Shown here: positions 33,435 through 41,235 of the stretch, one piece after another
Numbering within the stretch: position 1 is the first letter of the stretch
Layout of the letters: each line of letters starts with the position of its first letter
Made by a program: the position numbers and the translations under genes
NCBI GenBank assembly: GCA_934271085.1
Contig: CAKQQU010000006.1
Span: 1 to 41,235 of the forward strand
Direction: 5' to 3'
Source of the DNA: an uncultured Bacillota bacterium
Lineage (GTDB): Bacteria > Bacillota > Dehalobacteriia > UBA4068
DNA length: 41,235 bases
The notes under the pieces: model-generated
Seen by the model: only the letters and a program-made list of their open reading frames with translations
The model's database searches: none
Told to the model about the DNA's origin: nothing

Positions 33435-34217
33435 ATGAATAAAGAAAAACGCCGTATAGTAGTTAAGGTGGGCACCTCCACACTTACATATGATACCGGC
33501 AGAACCAATATCCGCCATATCAGCCGTCTGGTAAATGTACTGGCGGATATTATGAACAGCGGCGACCAGGTAGTGCTGGTCAGCTCCGGAGCCATTGCCG
33601 TTGGCTGCGGCAAGCTGGGGCTGAAGCAGCGTCCTACAGATACTCCCGGCAGGCAGGCTGTTTCCACCGTTGGTCAGTGCGAGCTTATGTTCATGTATGA
33701 CAAGCTCTTTTCCGAATACAGTTACTCCGCCGGGCAGCTGCTGATAACCAAGGCGGACGCCGATGATCCGGAACGCCGGAATAATCTGACCAATGCCTTT
33801 GAAAAGCTGCTGGAAATGGGAGCCGTGCCTATCGTAAATGAAAATGACTGTGTGGCAGTGGAAGAAATAGCCTACGGCGATAATGACTGCCTTTCCGCCA
33901 TAGTGGCCAGGCTTATCCGCGCGGATATGCTGATAATGCTTACCGATACGGACGGGCTTTTCGACAGCGACCCTGCACTCAACAAAAATGCCCGCCTCAT
34001 CAGTGAGGTAGAGCAAATAACGCCCGATCTGCAGAAGCTGGCGGGAGGAGCCGGTACGACAAGGGGAACCGGCGGCATGATAACCAAGCTCCACGCTGCC
34101 CAGATAGCTACCGAAGCAGGTATAGAAACTTATATCATCAATGGCGGGGATGCAGAAAATATTTATCGGGTGCTGGATGGCGAAAGTATCGGCACTCGCT
34201 TTAAGGCGGTGAAATAA
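33435..34217 (+). CDS. proB: Glutamate 5-kinase
   Basis: The 260-residue protein phosphorylates glutamate in the first step of proline synthesis. Its amino-acid kinase fold shows VVKVGTSTLT, LVSSGAIAVG, NENDCVA, LTDTDGLF and GTGGMITKLHAA. It lacks the C-terminal PUA domain of the E. coli enzyme (367 residues); short ProB is common in Bacillota. CAGGAG precedes the ATG. It abuts proA with no gap, so the pair is coupled. Confidence 0.97.
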   Translation: MNKEKRRIVVKVGTSTLTYDTGRTNIRHISRLVNVLADIMNSGDQVVLVSSGAIAVGCGKLGLKQRPTDTPGRQAVSTVGQCELMFMYDKLFSEYSYSAGQLLITKADADDPERRNNLTNAFEKLLEMGAVPIVNENDCVAVEEIAYGDNDCLSAIVARLIRADMLIMLTDTDGLFDSDPALNKNARLISEVEQITPDLQKLAGGAGTTRGTGGMITKLHAAQIATEAGIETYIINGGDAENIYRVLDGESIGTRFKAVK

Positions 34218-35462
34218 ATGATTAGTGTTGAACAACTGGGTCAAAAGGCCAAAATAGCCGAACGCACACTGGCGGCGGCAGACCATCAGCTTCGCAATCA
34301 GGCGCTGGCAGCCATGGCCGCGGGCCTGGAAAAAGATGCCCCGGGTATTATCCAGGCCAATCGGCAGGATCTGGCGGCAGGGGAAGCTGCGGGCTTAAGC
34401 AAGGCTTTACTTGACCGGCTGGCCCTTAATGAAGAAAGAATAGCCGGTATAGCACAGGCAATACGCAAAATAATATCCCTGCCCGACCCCTTGGGCAGAG
34501 AGCTGGAAAAAACAGTAAGGCCCAATGGGCTGCTTATCCGTAAAGTATCCGTACCCATAGGCGTTATAGCGGTAATATTCGAGGCTCGCCCCAATGTTAC
34601 GGCAGATTCCGCCGCCCTTTGCATCAAAAGCGGCAATGCGGTGATACTCCGGGGAGGCAAGGAGGCCATCCGCTCCAATCAGGCCATGGTCGCATCAATG
34701 CAGCGGGCTATCTCTTCCGTGGGTCTGCCGGAAGACTGCATCCTTCTGGTAGAAGATACCACTCATGAATCGGCAAATGCCCTGATGCATCTTAACGAAT
34801 ACATTGATCTGCTGATACCCAGAGGCGGCAGCGGGCTTATCAAAACCGTAGTGGAAAATTCCACAGTACCGGTAATAGAAACAGGTGCCGGCACCTGCCA
34901 CACCTATGTGGCAGCTTCCGCTGATCCGCAAATGGCTGCAGATATCATATATAATGCCAAGGTTTCCCGCCCCTCGGTCTGCAATGCCTGCGAATGTATG
35001 CTTATCCATAAAGATGCTGCTGCCCAGGCCCTGCCCCTTATAGCCAAACAACTCCTGGCAGCAGGGGTGGAGATACGGGGCGACGAAAAGATACTGGCCA
35101 TGATACCCCAGGCCATAGCTGCCCGGGAAAACGACTGGGGCAAAGAATACAATGATTACATAATAGCTGCCAGGATAGTGGACAGCACAGAGGATGCCAT
35201 AGAGCATATCCGCAAATACGGCACAGGACACAGCGAATGCATAGTAACCGCTGATGAAGCAGAAGGCCTTTATTTTCAGGGGGCGATAGACGCTGCCGCA
35301 GTCTATGTTAATGCCTCTACCCGCTTTACCGACGGAGGCGAATTCGGTTTGGGAGCCGAAATAGGTATATCCACCCAAAAACTTCATGCAAGAGGGCCTT
35401 TGGGTCTGCGGGAGCTGACCTCTGCCAAATATCTGATAAACGGCACCGGACAAATAAGATAA
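34218..35462 (+). CDS. proA: Gamma-glutamyl phosphate reductase
   Basis: The 414-residue protein reduces glutamyl phosphate to glutamate semialdehyde in proline synthesis. The aldehyde dehydrogenase fold shows VIFEARPNVTADSA, LCIKSGNAVILRGGKEA, and the catalytic-cysteine region VSRPSVCNACEC, followed by TDGGEFGLGAEIGIST. Its ATG follows the proB stop directly. A terminator at 35493-35528 ends the operon. No proC is in the window. Confidence 0.97.
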   Translation: MISVEQLGQKAKIAERTLAAADHQLRNQALAAMAAGLEKDAPGIIQANRQDLAAGEAAGLSKALLDRLALNEERIAGIAQAIRKIISLPDPLGRELEKTVRPNGLLIRKVSVPIGVIAVIFEARPNVTADSAALCIKSGNAVILRGGKEAIRSNQAMVASMQRAISSVGLPEDCILLVEDTTHESANALMHLNEYIDLLIPRGGSGLIKTVVENSTVPVIETGAGTCHTYVAASADPQMAADIIYNAKVSRPSVCNACECMLIHKDAAAQALPLIAKQLLAAGVEIRGDEKILAMIPQAIAARENDWGKEYNDYIIAARIVDSTEDAIEHIRKYGTGHSECIVTADEAEGLYFQGAIDAAAVYVNASTRFTDGGEFGLGAEIGISTQKLHARGPLGLRELTSAKYLINGTGQIR

Positions 35463-35492
35463 ACCCAGCCCAGGCGGCATCCACAAACAGCA

Positions 35493-35528
35493 AAACTCCT
35501 TCAAACCAGGCGGATAGAAGGAGTTTTC
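35493..35528. terminator. Terminator between proA and bofA
   Basis: AAAACTCCTTC pairs exactly with GAAGGAGTTTT around a 14-base loop. It lies between convergent genes and can act in both directions. Confidence 0.88.
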
Positions 35529-35563
35529 CTATACGGGCTTTATTTTTTAGCCGGCCGCAGGCG

Positions 35564-35818
35564 CTAAATGGCGGCAAGCACAGCCAAAGTCGCCACCCCC
35601 GGCATTCCCAGAATACCGGAAACGGCAATGGTAAGGACATTAAGAGGCAGCAACTGTTCCGCAGAAAGCAGATTCAGCACCAGCAGTAAAGCCAGCCCCA
35701 TACCCAGATTAAGGGCAAGGGTCCCGAATATTTTAAAAAACCGTCCCGGCAACAGGCAGGCTGCCGCCACCAGCAGCAATCCGCCGCCTACTATCAGCAA
35801 GTATTGCCATATCTCCAC
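35564..35818 (-). CDS. bofA: BofA-family membrane protein
   Basis: The 84-residue protein has two or three membrane segments and the BofA signature at its end (LALNLGMGLALLLVLNLL and GILGMPGVATLAVLA). BofA of Bacillus inhibits processing of pro-sigma-K during sporulation, but homologues occur in many Bacillota and its presence alone does not prove sporulation. The GTG at 35818 is chosen because AAGGAG lies 8 bases upstream and the length then matches the 87-residue Bacillus protein. The frame could extend 16 codons to a TTG. In Bacillus bofA follows recR; here it is divergent from dnaX. Confidence 0.85.
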   Translation of the reverse strand: MEIWQYLLIVGGGLLLVAAACLLPGRFFKIFGTLALNLGMGLALLLVLNLLSAEQLLPLNVLTIAVSGILGMPGVATLAVLAAI

Positions 35819-35872
35819 AGCTATCACTCCTTTGCACAGCATTTTCCGCAGCTTGACTTTATTCAATATTAT

Positions 35873-35900
35873 TTGCTAAAGCCGGTAAATATGATATACT
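35873..35900 (+). promoter_or_regulatory. Promoter of dnaX
   Basis: TTGCTA and TATACT are 16 bases apart, with TATGA directly before TATACT as an extended -10. The predicted start near 35907 would give a leader of about 127 bases. Confidence 0.6.
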
Positions 35901-36033
35901 TGATATATTAAGCTGCGACAGTTTTTCTTTATCTTATAAATATTACTGTCATTTTTTGAGCTATATTCTGATGTAATACATGGCGTCCGGTTTTCCATAT
36001 GCCAGATGTATTCTTTATAATAAGGAAAGTATT

Positions 36034-37638
36034 ATGACTTATACTGCTCTTTACCGCCGATACAGACCCGATAAATTTTCCGCACTGATAGGCCAGGAAC
36101 ATGTGGCAAAAGTTTTGGCCACCGCTGCCCGCAGGGGGAGCTTTGTCCACGCCTATCTTTTCTGCGGTCCCCGGGGCACCGGCAAGACTTCCGCGGCCCG
36201 TATCCTTTCCCGGGTCATCAACTGCCAGCACCCTACAGCAGAAGGGGAACCCTGTAATGAATGCGAATCCTGCAAAAGGGCCTTGGCCGGCGATAGTCTT
36301 GATCTGATTGAGATAGACAGCGCCTCCAACAGAGGCATAGATGAGATACGGGATCTCCGGGAACGGGTAAAATATGCGCCTGCCCAGGAAAAGCGCAAGA
36401 TATATATTATCGACGAGGTGCATATGCTGACCAATGAGGCCTTCAATGCCCTGCTGAAGACCCTGGAGGAGCCGCCGGCTCATGTAATATTTATTCTGGC
36501 TACCACCGCCCCTCACAAGCTGCCTCTGACAGTACTTTCCCGCTGCCAGCGCTTTGATTTCCGCCGGATAGGCGATAATGAGATCTGCCGTCATCTGCTG
36601 GATATTGCGGCAGCGGAAAATATCCCCATTACTCCGGAGGCAGCGGCCCTGATAGCCAAAAAAGCCGATGGCGGCATGAGGGACGCAGTAAGCCTGCTGG
36701 ATCAGTGTTCCGGGGCAGCCCAGGGAGAGATCACCACAGATCTGGTAACTATGCTGCTGGGAATAGTTGACCATAGTTTTATCATGGGGCTGCAGCAGCA
36801 TTTGCTGGACAAAAACGTATCTGCCGCCCTTCAGGATGTGGAAGCACTGATAAAATCCGGTAAGGATCTTAGACAGGCGGTAGGGGATCTTTGCGAATCT
36901 TTGCGGGACAGCCTGCTGCACGCATTGGCAGATCAGCGCAAAACCGCTAAGTATCCGCCTTCAGCATATTTGGATCTGCTGACCGCATTGGCAGATACTG
37001 ACAATAAACTGCGTTTTGCAGCCAGCCCCCGCATTACCCTGGAGCTTGCTTTGCTGAAAGCCTGCGGCCTGCAAAGCCCGCCCGCCCCGCCTAAAACGCA
37101 ACCGGCGCCCTGCCACAAACAGGCTGCCGCCGCCCCCAAAACAGCACCCGTACCCGAAGCGCAACCAATGCCCAGGCAGCCGTCTGTTACCGGCCCGAAA
37201 CCGGAGCCCCCAGGCAGATCCGGAGCCAAAACAGCGCCCCCGCCGGTAAAGCAGCAGGCTGAGGAAACGGCAGATAAGGCAGTAGCCATGGATGAATTAT
37301 GGAGAAAAATACTGGAACAATTGGAAGAAGATGACCGCTGCGTCTATTTCAGGGTAGAAGATTGCCGCCTGCTGCAGACAGGGAACCGCCGCCTGTTGCT
37401 GCGCTTCCCCATGGACAGGGCGGAAGATTACCGCAGCATTATGGGTTCCCAGGAGCACAAAAGCTCCTTGGAATCAGCTATTGGTAAAATCTGGGGAGAA
37501 AACTTTACTTTACAGGCAGAAATAGGGGATTTCCTTTCTCCCCCTGAAGAAGAACCTGAAGAGTTCCGACCAACACCGGAAGCGGTACCCGAGGAAGCCG
37601 AAGAAAAAGCGCCGTCCCAAGGCAGCCTTTTCCAATAA
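36034..37638 (+). CDS. dnaX: DNA polymerase III subunit gamma/tau
   Basis: The 534-residue clamp-loader subunit begins MTYTALYRRYRPDKFSALIGQ. It has Walker A GPRGTGKTS, a zinc module (CQHP, CNECESC), Walker B IYIIDEVHML, the SRC motif (LSRCQRFDFRR) and sensor 2 region GGMRDAVSLLDQ. A proline-rich linker at about residues 345-420 leads to a C-terminal tau region. It loads the sliding clamp and organises the replisome. The ATG at 36034 has AAGGAAAG upstream; the frame extends 18 codons more without a site. ybaB and recR follow, the standard Bacillota order. Confidence 0.96.
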   Translation: MTYTALYRRYRPDKFSALIGQEHVAKVLATAARRGSFVHAYLFCGPRGTGKTSAARILSRVINCQHPTAEGEPCNECESCKRALAGDSLDLIEIDSASNRGIDEIRDLRERVKYAPAQEKRKIYIIDEVHMLTNEAFNALLKTLEEPPAHVIFILATTAPHKLPLTVLSRCQRFDFRRIGDNEICRHLLDIAAAENIPITPEAAALIAKKADGGMRDAVSLLDQCSGAAQGEITTDLVTMLLGIVDHSFIMGLQQHLLDKNVSAALQDVEALIKSGKDLRQAVGDLCESLRDSLLHALADQRKTAKYPPSAYLDLLTALADTDNKLRFAASPRITLELALLKACGLQSPPAPPKTQPAPCHKQAAAAPKTAPVPEAQPMPRQPSVTGPKPEPPGRSGAKTAPPPVKQQAEETADKAVAMDELWRKILEQLEEDDRCVYFRVEDCRLLQTGNRRLLLRFPMDRAEDYRSIMGSQEHKSSLESAIGKIWGENFTLQAEIGDFLSPPEEEPEEFRPTPEAVPEEAEEKAPSQGSLFQ

Positions 37639-37725
37639 AAGCACGGCTGATATCACGGCCTTAAAGCCGCGATAATACAATGATCGGCCAATCATACTAT
37701 GTATATTACAAACGGAGGGAAAAAA

Positions 37726-38040
37726 ATGGGATTCAATATGCAAAAACTGATGAAACAGGCACAAAAAATGCAGCAGGACATGAACCGCGCCAAAGCTGAA
37801 CTGGCAGAAGCTCAGGTAGAAGGCGTATCCGGCGGCGGCATGGTCAAAGTAGCGGCTACCGGCGACGGACAAATCACCGCCATCTGCATCAACCCTGAAA
37901 TCATCGATCCGGAAGATAAGGAAATGTTGGAAGATATGGTGCTGGCTGCCATCAACGAGGCGCTGGCAGCGGCAGCCGCCCTTTCCGCCGAAAAAATGGG
38001 CGCTGTTACCGGCGGCATGAATCTTCCCGGTATGTTTTAA
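37726..38040 (+). CDS. ybaB: YbaB/EbfC nucleoid-associated protein
   Basis: The 104-residue protein is a small dimeric DNA-binding protein: MGFNMQKLMKQAQKMQQDM, VSGGGMVKVAATGDGQITA and the C-terminal GGMNLPGMF, typical of YbaB. GGAGGG lies 6 bases ahead of the ATG at 37726; nine codons upstream in frame are excluded by that site. Its stop TAA overlaps the recR ATG by one base. Confidence 0.96.
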   Translation: MGFNMQKLMKQAQKMQQDMNRAKAELAEAQVEGVSGGGMVKVAATGDGQITAICINPEIIDPEDKEMLEDMVLAAINEALAAAAALSAEKMGAVTGGMNLPGMF

Positions 38041-38642
38041 TGGCCTACCAATATCCACGCACTTTGCAAAACCTGATAAACCAGCTTTCCCATTTGCCGG
38101 GACTGGGGCCAAAGGCAGCCCAGAGAATGGCCTTTCATCTGATATCCGGCAGCGAAGAAGCAGTGACCGATCTGGCCTCTGCCCTTACCGAAGCCAAAGA
38201 AGCCATTCATCCCTGCCCTGTTTGCGGCAACTTTACCGATGAAGATATCTGTACGGTATGCGCTGATGCAAACAGGGATAAAGGTCTGCTGTGCATAGTG
38301 GAAGGGGTGGCGGATATCGTTTCCATGGAGCGCAGCCGCAGCTTTAACGGGGTTTATCATGTTCTGGGCGGCGCCATTTCTCCCATGGACGGCATAGGGC
38401 CGGAAAACCTTAACCTGAATACCCTGGGCAAAAGGCTTAAAAGCGGAACCATCAGGGAAGTAGTGCTGGCCACCAATCCTACCGTGGAGGGTGAAGCTAC
38501 CGCACTTTATCTGGCAAAAAAAATAAAACCTCTGGGGATAAAGGTCAGCCGTATCGCTCACGGCATGCCGGTAGGCGGTTCTTTGGCATATGCTGATGAA
38601 GCCACCCTATCCCTGGCCATAAATGACAGAAAACAATTATAG
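38040..38642 (+). CDS. recR: Recombination mediator RecR
   Basis: The 200-residue protein has the helix-hairpin-helix LPGLGPKAAQRMAFHL, the zinc finger CPVCGNFTDEDICTVC, the Toprim motif LLCIVEGVADIVSMER and the C-terminal VSRIAHGMPVGGSLAYADEATL. It works with RecO and RecF to load RecA at gaps. The ATG overlaps the ybaB stop, so the two are translationally coupled. Confidence 0.97.
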   Translation: MAYQYPRTLQNLINQLSHLPGLGPKAAQRMAFHLISGSEEAVTDLASALTEAKEAIHPCPVCGNFTDEDICTVCADANRDKGLLCIVEGVADIVSMERSRSFNGVYHVLGGAISPMDGIGPENLNLNTLGKRLKSGTIREVVLATNPTVEGEATALYLAKKIKPLGIKVSRIAHGMPVGGSLAYADEATLSLAINDRKQL

Positions 38643-38722
38643 GCATAATAAAAGAAACTCTTATAGCGTTTATTTTATTTTTATTCCATAATGTCAAATA
38701 ACATGGAGGATAAATAACTTAA

Positions 38723-38752
38723 TTGCAGAATTTTATCACTTTATGGTATATT
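38723..38752 (+). promoter_or_regulatory. Promoter of the nucleoside-type ABC transporter
   Basis: TTGCAG and TATATT are 18 bases apart, with TATGG directly before TATATT as an extended -10. The predicted start near 38759 gives a leader of about 80 bases. Confidence 0.65.
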
Positions 38753-38839
38753 TTCCGTAGAAGCAGATAAAAACCTATTATATCTGAAAATTAAACATAA
38801 AACCGCCCGTGGGGGCTGAAACAGGAGGTGCCAGGCAGG

Positions 38840-40408
38840 GTGACACCGGATATGAATATTGCCGTACAAACGGTAGACGTCACCAAAAAATTTGGCAAGA
38901 CCATAGCCAACGACAAAATAACGCTGGATATACGCAGAGGCGAAATATTGGCGCTGCTGGGAGAAAACGGCAGCGGCAAAACCACTCTTATGAATATGCT
39001 GGCAGGAATATATTTCCCTGACAGCGGTCATATTTACGTAAATGGAGAGGAAGTCTCCATCCGCAGCCCCAAAGACGCCTATGATCTGGGTATAGGCATG
39101 GTGCATCAGCATTTCAAGCTGGTAGACGTTTTTTCCGCTGCAGAAAATATAGTTCTGGGGCTGCCGGGGGGCCTTACTGTAAAAAGGGCTCAGATATCCC
39201 GCTCCATCAAGGAGATAGCCGATAAATACGGCTTCCAGCTTGATCCGGATAAAAAGATCTACGATATGCCCGTATCGGAAAAGCAAACGGTAGAAATACT
39301 GAAAGTCCTTTACCGCGGGGCGAATATCCTTATTCTGGACGAGCCTACAGCAGTGCTCACCCCCCAGGAAACCAGGCGGCTTTTTGCCGTACTGCGCAAA
39401 ATGAAAGAGGACGGCAAGGCCATAGTTATCATCACCCACAAGCTCAACGAGGTGATGGAAGTCTCCGACAGGGTGCATATCCTGCGCAAAGGGCGCTTTA
39501 TCGATACTGTAAACACTGCCGAGACCAATACCCAGGAACTTACGGAAAAAATGGTGGGACGGGTCATATCTCTGGAAATAGACCGGCCCATTTATGAAAA
39601 CAAAAAATTGCGTCTGGAAGTAAATAATCTGGTATGCGTCAATAATGATAATCTGCACTCCCTGGATAAGGTCAGCTTTGACCTTTACGGCGGAGAGATA
39701 CTGGGCGTGGCGGGCATAGCAGGCAGCGGCCAGAAAGAGCTGTGCGAAGCGCTGGCCGGATTATATCCTCTGCGCAAGGGCAGCATTATCTATCACAGCG
39801 GCAAGGAAGGCGCGCCGGAAAAAGAAGAACTGGCCGGCAAGCCGCCTATGGAGATGATAAAAAGAGGCATAGTCATGAGCTTTGTCCCTGAAGACAGGCT
39901 TGGCATGGGCCTGGTGGCAGCCATGGATATGACAGATAATGTAATGCTTCGCTCCTATTACCGCAACAAAGGTCCCTTCGTTGACCGCAATACACCCCGT
40001 AAGCTGGCTAATGAGCTTATTGACGAGCTGGATATTTCAACCCCCGGCGTCAGCACTCCGGTACGCCTGCTTTCCGGCGGCAATGTACAAAAAGTATTGC
40101 TGGGAAGAGAGATCGCCAGTTCTCCCCAGGTGTTGATCGCAGCTTATCCTGTGCGCGGCCTGGATATTAATTCCAGCTACACCATATATAACCTGTTAAA
40201 CCGGGAAAAAATGAAAGGCGTGGCTGTTCTTTTTGTTGGCGAAGATCTGGATGTTATGCTGCAGATCTGCGACCGTATCCTGGTTCTTTGCAACGGGAAA
40301 GTCTCCGGGCTGGTAAATGCTGTGGATGTAACTAAGGAAGATCTGGGCCTGATGATGACCAACCTGCCTGAGGACAAAATCACAACGGAGGTGAGCAACC
40401 ATGCATAA
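38840..40408 (+). CDS. Nucleoside-type ABC transporter ATPase (YufO/NupA-like)
   Basis: The 522-residue protein carries two ABC domains, as in the RbsA/YufO group. The first has Walker A GENGSGKTT, the Q-loop region MVHQHFKLVD and Walker B ILILDEPTAVLTPQE. Its signature reads MPVSEKQTVEI, where relatives have LPVGxxQRVEI. The second has GIAGSGQKEL at Walker A, SFVPEDRLGMG, signature LLSGGNVQKV and LIAAYPVRGLD. It should power uptake of nucleosides with the permease downstream and the BMP lipoprotein at 32008-33165. The start is uncertain: GTG at 38840 lies 11 bases after AGGAGG, while GTG 38828 overlaps that site and ATG 38852 is far from it. Confidence 0.92.
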   Translation: MTPDMNIAVQTVDVTKKFGKTIANDKITLDIRRGEILALLGENGSGKTTLMNMLAGIYFPDSGHIYVNGEEVSIRSPKDAYDLGIGMVHQHFKLVDVFSAAENIVLGLPGGLTVKRAQISRSIKEIADKYGFQLDPDKKIYDMPVSEKQTVEILKVLYRGANILILDEPTAVLTPQETRRLFAVLRKMKEDGKAIVIITHKLNEVMEVSDRVHILRKGRFIDTVNTAETNTQELTEKMVGRVISLEIDRPIYENKKLRLEVNNLVCVNNDNLHSLDKVSFDLYGGEILGVAGIAGSGQKELCEALAGLYPLRKGSIIYHSGKEGAPEKEELAGKPPMEMIKRGIVMSFVPEDRLGMGLVAAMDMTDNVMLRSYYRNKGPFVDRNTPRKLANELIDELDISTPGVSTPVRLLSGGNVQKVLLGREIASSPQVLIAAYPVRGLDINSSYTIYNLLNREKMKGVAVLFVGEDLDVMLQICDRILVLCNGKVSGLVNAVDVTKEDLGLMMTNLPEDKITTEVSNHA

Positions 40409-41235
40409 TGAAGAAAAGGCCCTGCATGAGCCGCTGATACGCATCAGCCGCCGGGCCTCCATCTCCCCATGTAAGGCATGGCTGATACGAGGGATTGCCT
40501 TTATCCTGGCATTGCTCACCGGCGCGCTGCTCATTGCGGTGCTGGGGCATGATCCTATTAAAGTTTACATTGATATGGTCTCCGGCGCCCTGGGCACCAA
40601 GACTTCTCTCATAGAAACAGTCAAGATCACTATTCCTCTGCTGGTAGCAGCACTTTCTGTTGCCCTTTCCTTTAAAATGCAGTTCTGGAACATCGGTACA
40701 GAAGGTCAGATACTGGTAGGCGGCGCATGCGCCACTTATTTTGCCCTTTTCTGTTCCGATGGTATGCCTTCTGTATTGCTGCTGATAGTAATGGCAGCAG
40801 CAGCCTGTATAGGCGGCGCTATCTGGGGCGCTATCCCCGCTTTCTTTAAAGCAAAATGGAACACCAATGAAACTCTCTTCACCCTGATGCTCAACTATAT
40901 AGCCCTGGGCCTGGTAAAATATTTGCAGGCAGGCCCCTGGAGAAGACCGGGAGCTTCATTTCCCAAAATAGAAATGTTCAGCGACGCTGCCCGCCTGCCC
41001 AAGGTATTCGGCGTGCATATCGGCTGGATCATTGCCATTGTACTGGTTATCGTGGTTTTGGTTTACCTTACCCGTTCAAAACATGGTTATGAAACTACAG
41101 TAGTGGGGCAGAGCACCAATACCGCCAAATATTCCGGCATGAATGTGCCTAAAATATTGATACGCACCATGCTGTTTGCCGGCGCATTGGCAGGTCTGGT
41201 AGGCTTTATGCAGGTAAGCGGGGCCAACTACACCT
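40401..41235 (+). CDS. ABC transporter permease, partial (YufP/NupB-like)
   Basis: An open frame runs from the ATG at 40401, overlapping the ATPase gene by 8 bases, to the window end without a stop, 278 codons. I translated it by hand. It has several membrane segments and the branched-chain-transport-like permease pattern of nucleoside systems: MQFWNIGTEGQILVGG, WNTNETLFTLMLNYIALG and GYETTVVGQSTNTAKYSGM. GGAGGTG lies 10 bases ahead of the ATG. The remainder and a second permease are expected beyond the edge. Confidence 0.92.
   Translation, partial: MHNEEKALHEPLIRISRRASISPCKAWLIRGIAFILALLTGALLIAVLGHDPIKVYIDMVSGALGTKTSLIETVKITIPLLVAALSVALSFKMQFWNIGTEGQILVGGACATYFALFCSDGMPSVLLLIVMAAAACIGGAIWGAIPAFFKAKWNTNETLFTLMLNYIALGLVKYLQAGPWRRPGASFPKIEMFSDAARLPKVFGVHIGWIIAIVLVIVVLVYLTRSKHGYETTVVGQSTNTAKYSGMNVPKILIRTMLFAGALAGLVGFMQVSGANYT

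Noticed and set aside
35564..35818. BofA as proof that the organism forms spores
   Set aside because: BofA homologues occur in Bacillota that do not sporulate, and no other sporulation-specific gene is in the window.
36655..36675. A run of six A in dnaX as a programmed frameshift site
   Set aside because: The codons are AAA AAA after GCC, so the heptamer A-AAA-AAG is not in register. It lies within the AAA+ part, not at the gamma/tau boundary.
38643..38839. A purine riboswitch ahead of the nucleoside transporter
   Set aside because: The conserved loop and junction sequences of the purine aptamer are absent.

Overview
This window is about 41 kb of chromosome from an anaerobic member of the Bacillota, most likely Clostridia or a related class. 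I infer this from gene order and families: a dnaX-ybaB-recR block beside a bofA homologue, a yacL-ispDF block next to carD, a long-form ribosome hibernation factor, and a large SRP RNA with an Alu domain. Strong AGGAGG-type ribosome binding sites, radical SAM and NimA-like proteins, and the absence of respiratory genes agree. I see no insertion sequence, prophage or CRISPR array. The species cannot be named from this evidence.

Layout. 1-5450: a minus-strand run carD, yacL, ispDF and a reductive-activase homologue that has lost its iron-sulfur and ATP motifs, then tRNA-Ala; tRNA-Gly and tRNA-Arg lie on the plus strand. Between carD and tRNA-Gly is a promoter followed by three hairpins, a candidate small RNA. 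5450-6037 is gene-poor. 6038-9788 (minus): an S41 peptidase lipoprotein, hpf, a radical SAM protein and comF. 10140-12926 (plus): ftsE, ftsX and an M23 murein hydrolase activator. 13088-13992: a TetR regulator and panD. 14142-16336 (minus): DUF1846 and DUF975 proteins. 16494-20312 (plus): a four-gene unit of cell-wall amidase lipoprotein, PaaK/CapK-like adenylate-forming enzyme, cysteine-rich DUF5714 protein and NimA-like flavoprotein, with one promoter and a perfect 21-bp terminator stem. 20414-24771 (minus): a queuosine-precursor transporter, an FHA-FtsW fusion, a transpeptidase and DUF1294. 24924-28943 (plus): UPF0182 and an amidohydrolase. 29047-33165: argF, an orphan branched-chain-type binding lipoprotein, the SRP RNA and a BMP-family binding lipoprotein. 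33435-38642: proBA, bofA (minus), dnaX, ybaB and recR. 38840-end: the ATPase and first permease of a nucleoside-type ABC transporter, cut by the window edge.

Themes. Several units serve the cell envelope and division: FtsEX with its M23 effector, FHA-FtsW with its transpeptidase, the Amidase_3 lipoprotein and the S41 peptidase. Promoters are unusually readable. Two match the sigma-70 consensus perfectly, and many carry an extended -10 (TG-N-TATAAT, often TGC). Two of these place the start site at or within a base of the ATG, with little or no Shine-Dalgarno signal, which predicts leaderless mRNAs.

The best candidates for undescribed biology are the motif-stripped activase homologue beside ispDF, the amidase/PaaK-like/DUF5714/NimA-like operon, the FHA-FtsW pair, the leaderless promoters and the candidate small RNA upstream of the tRNA pair.
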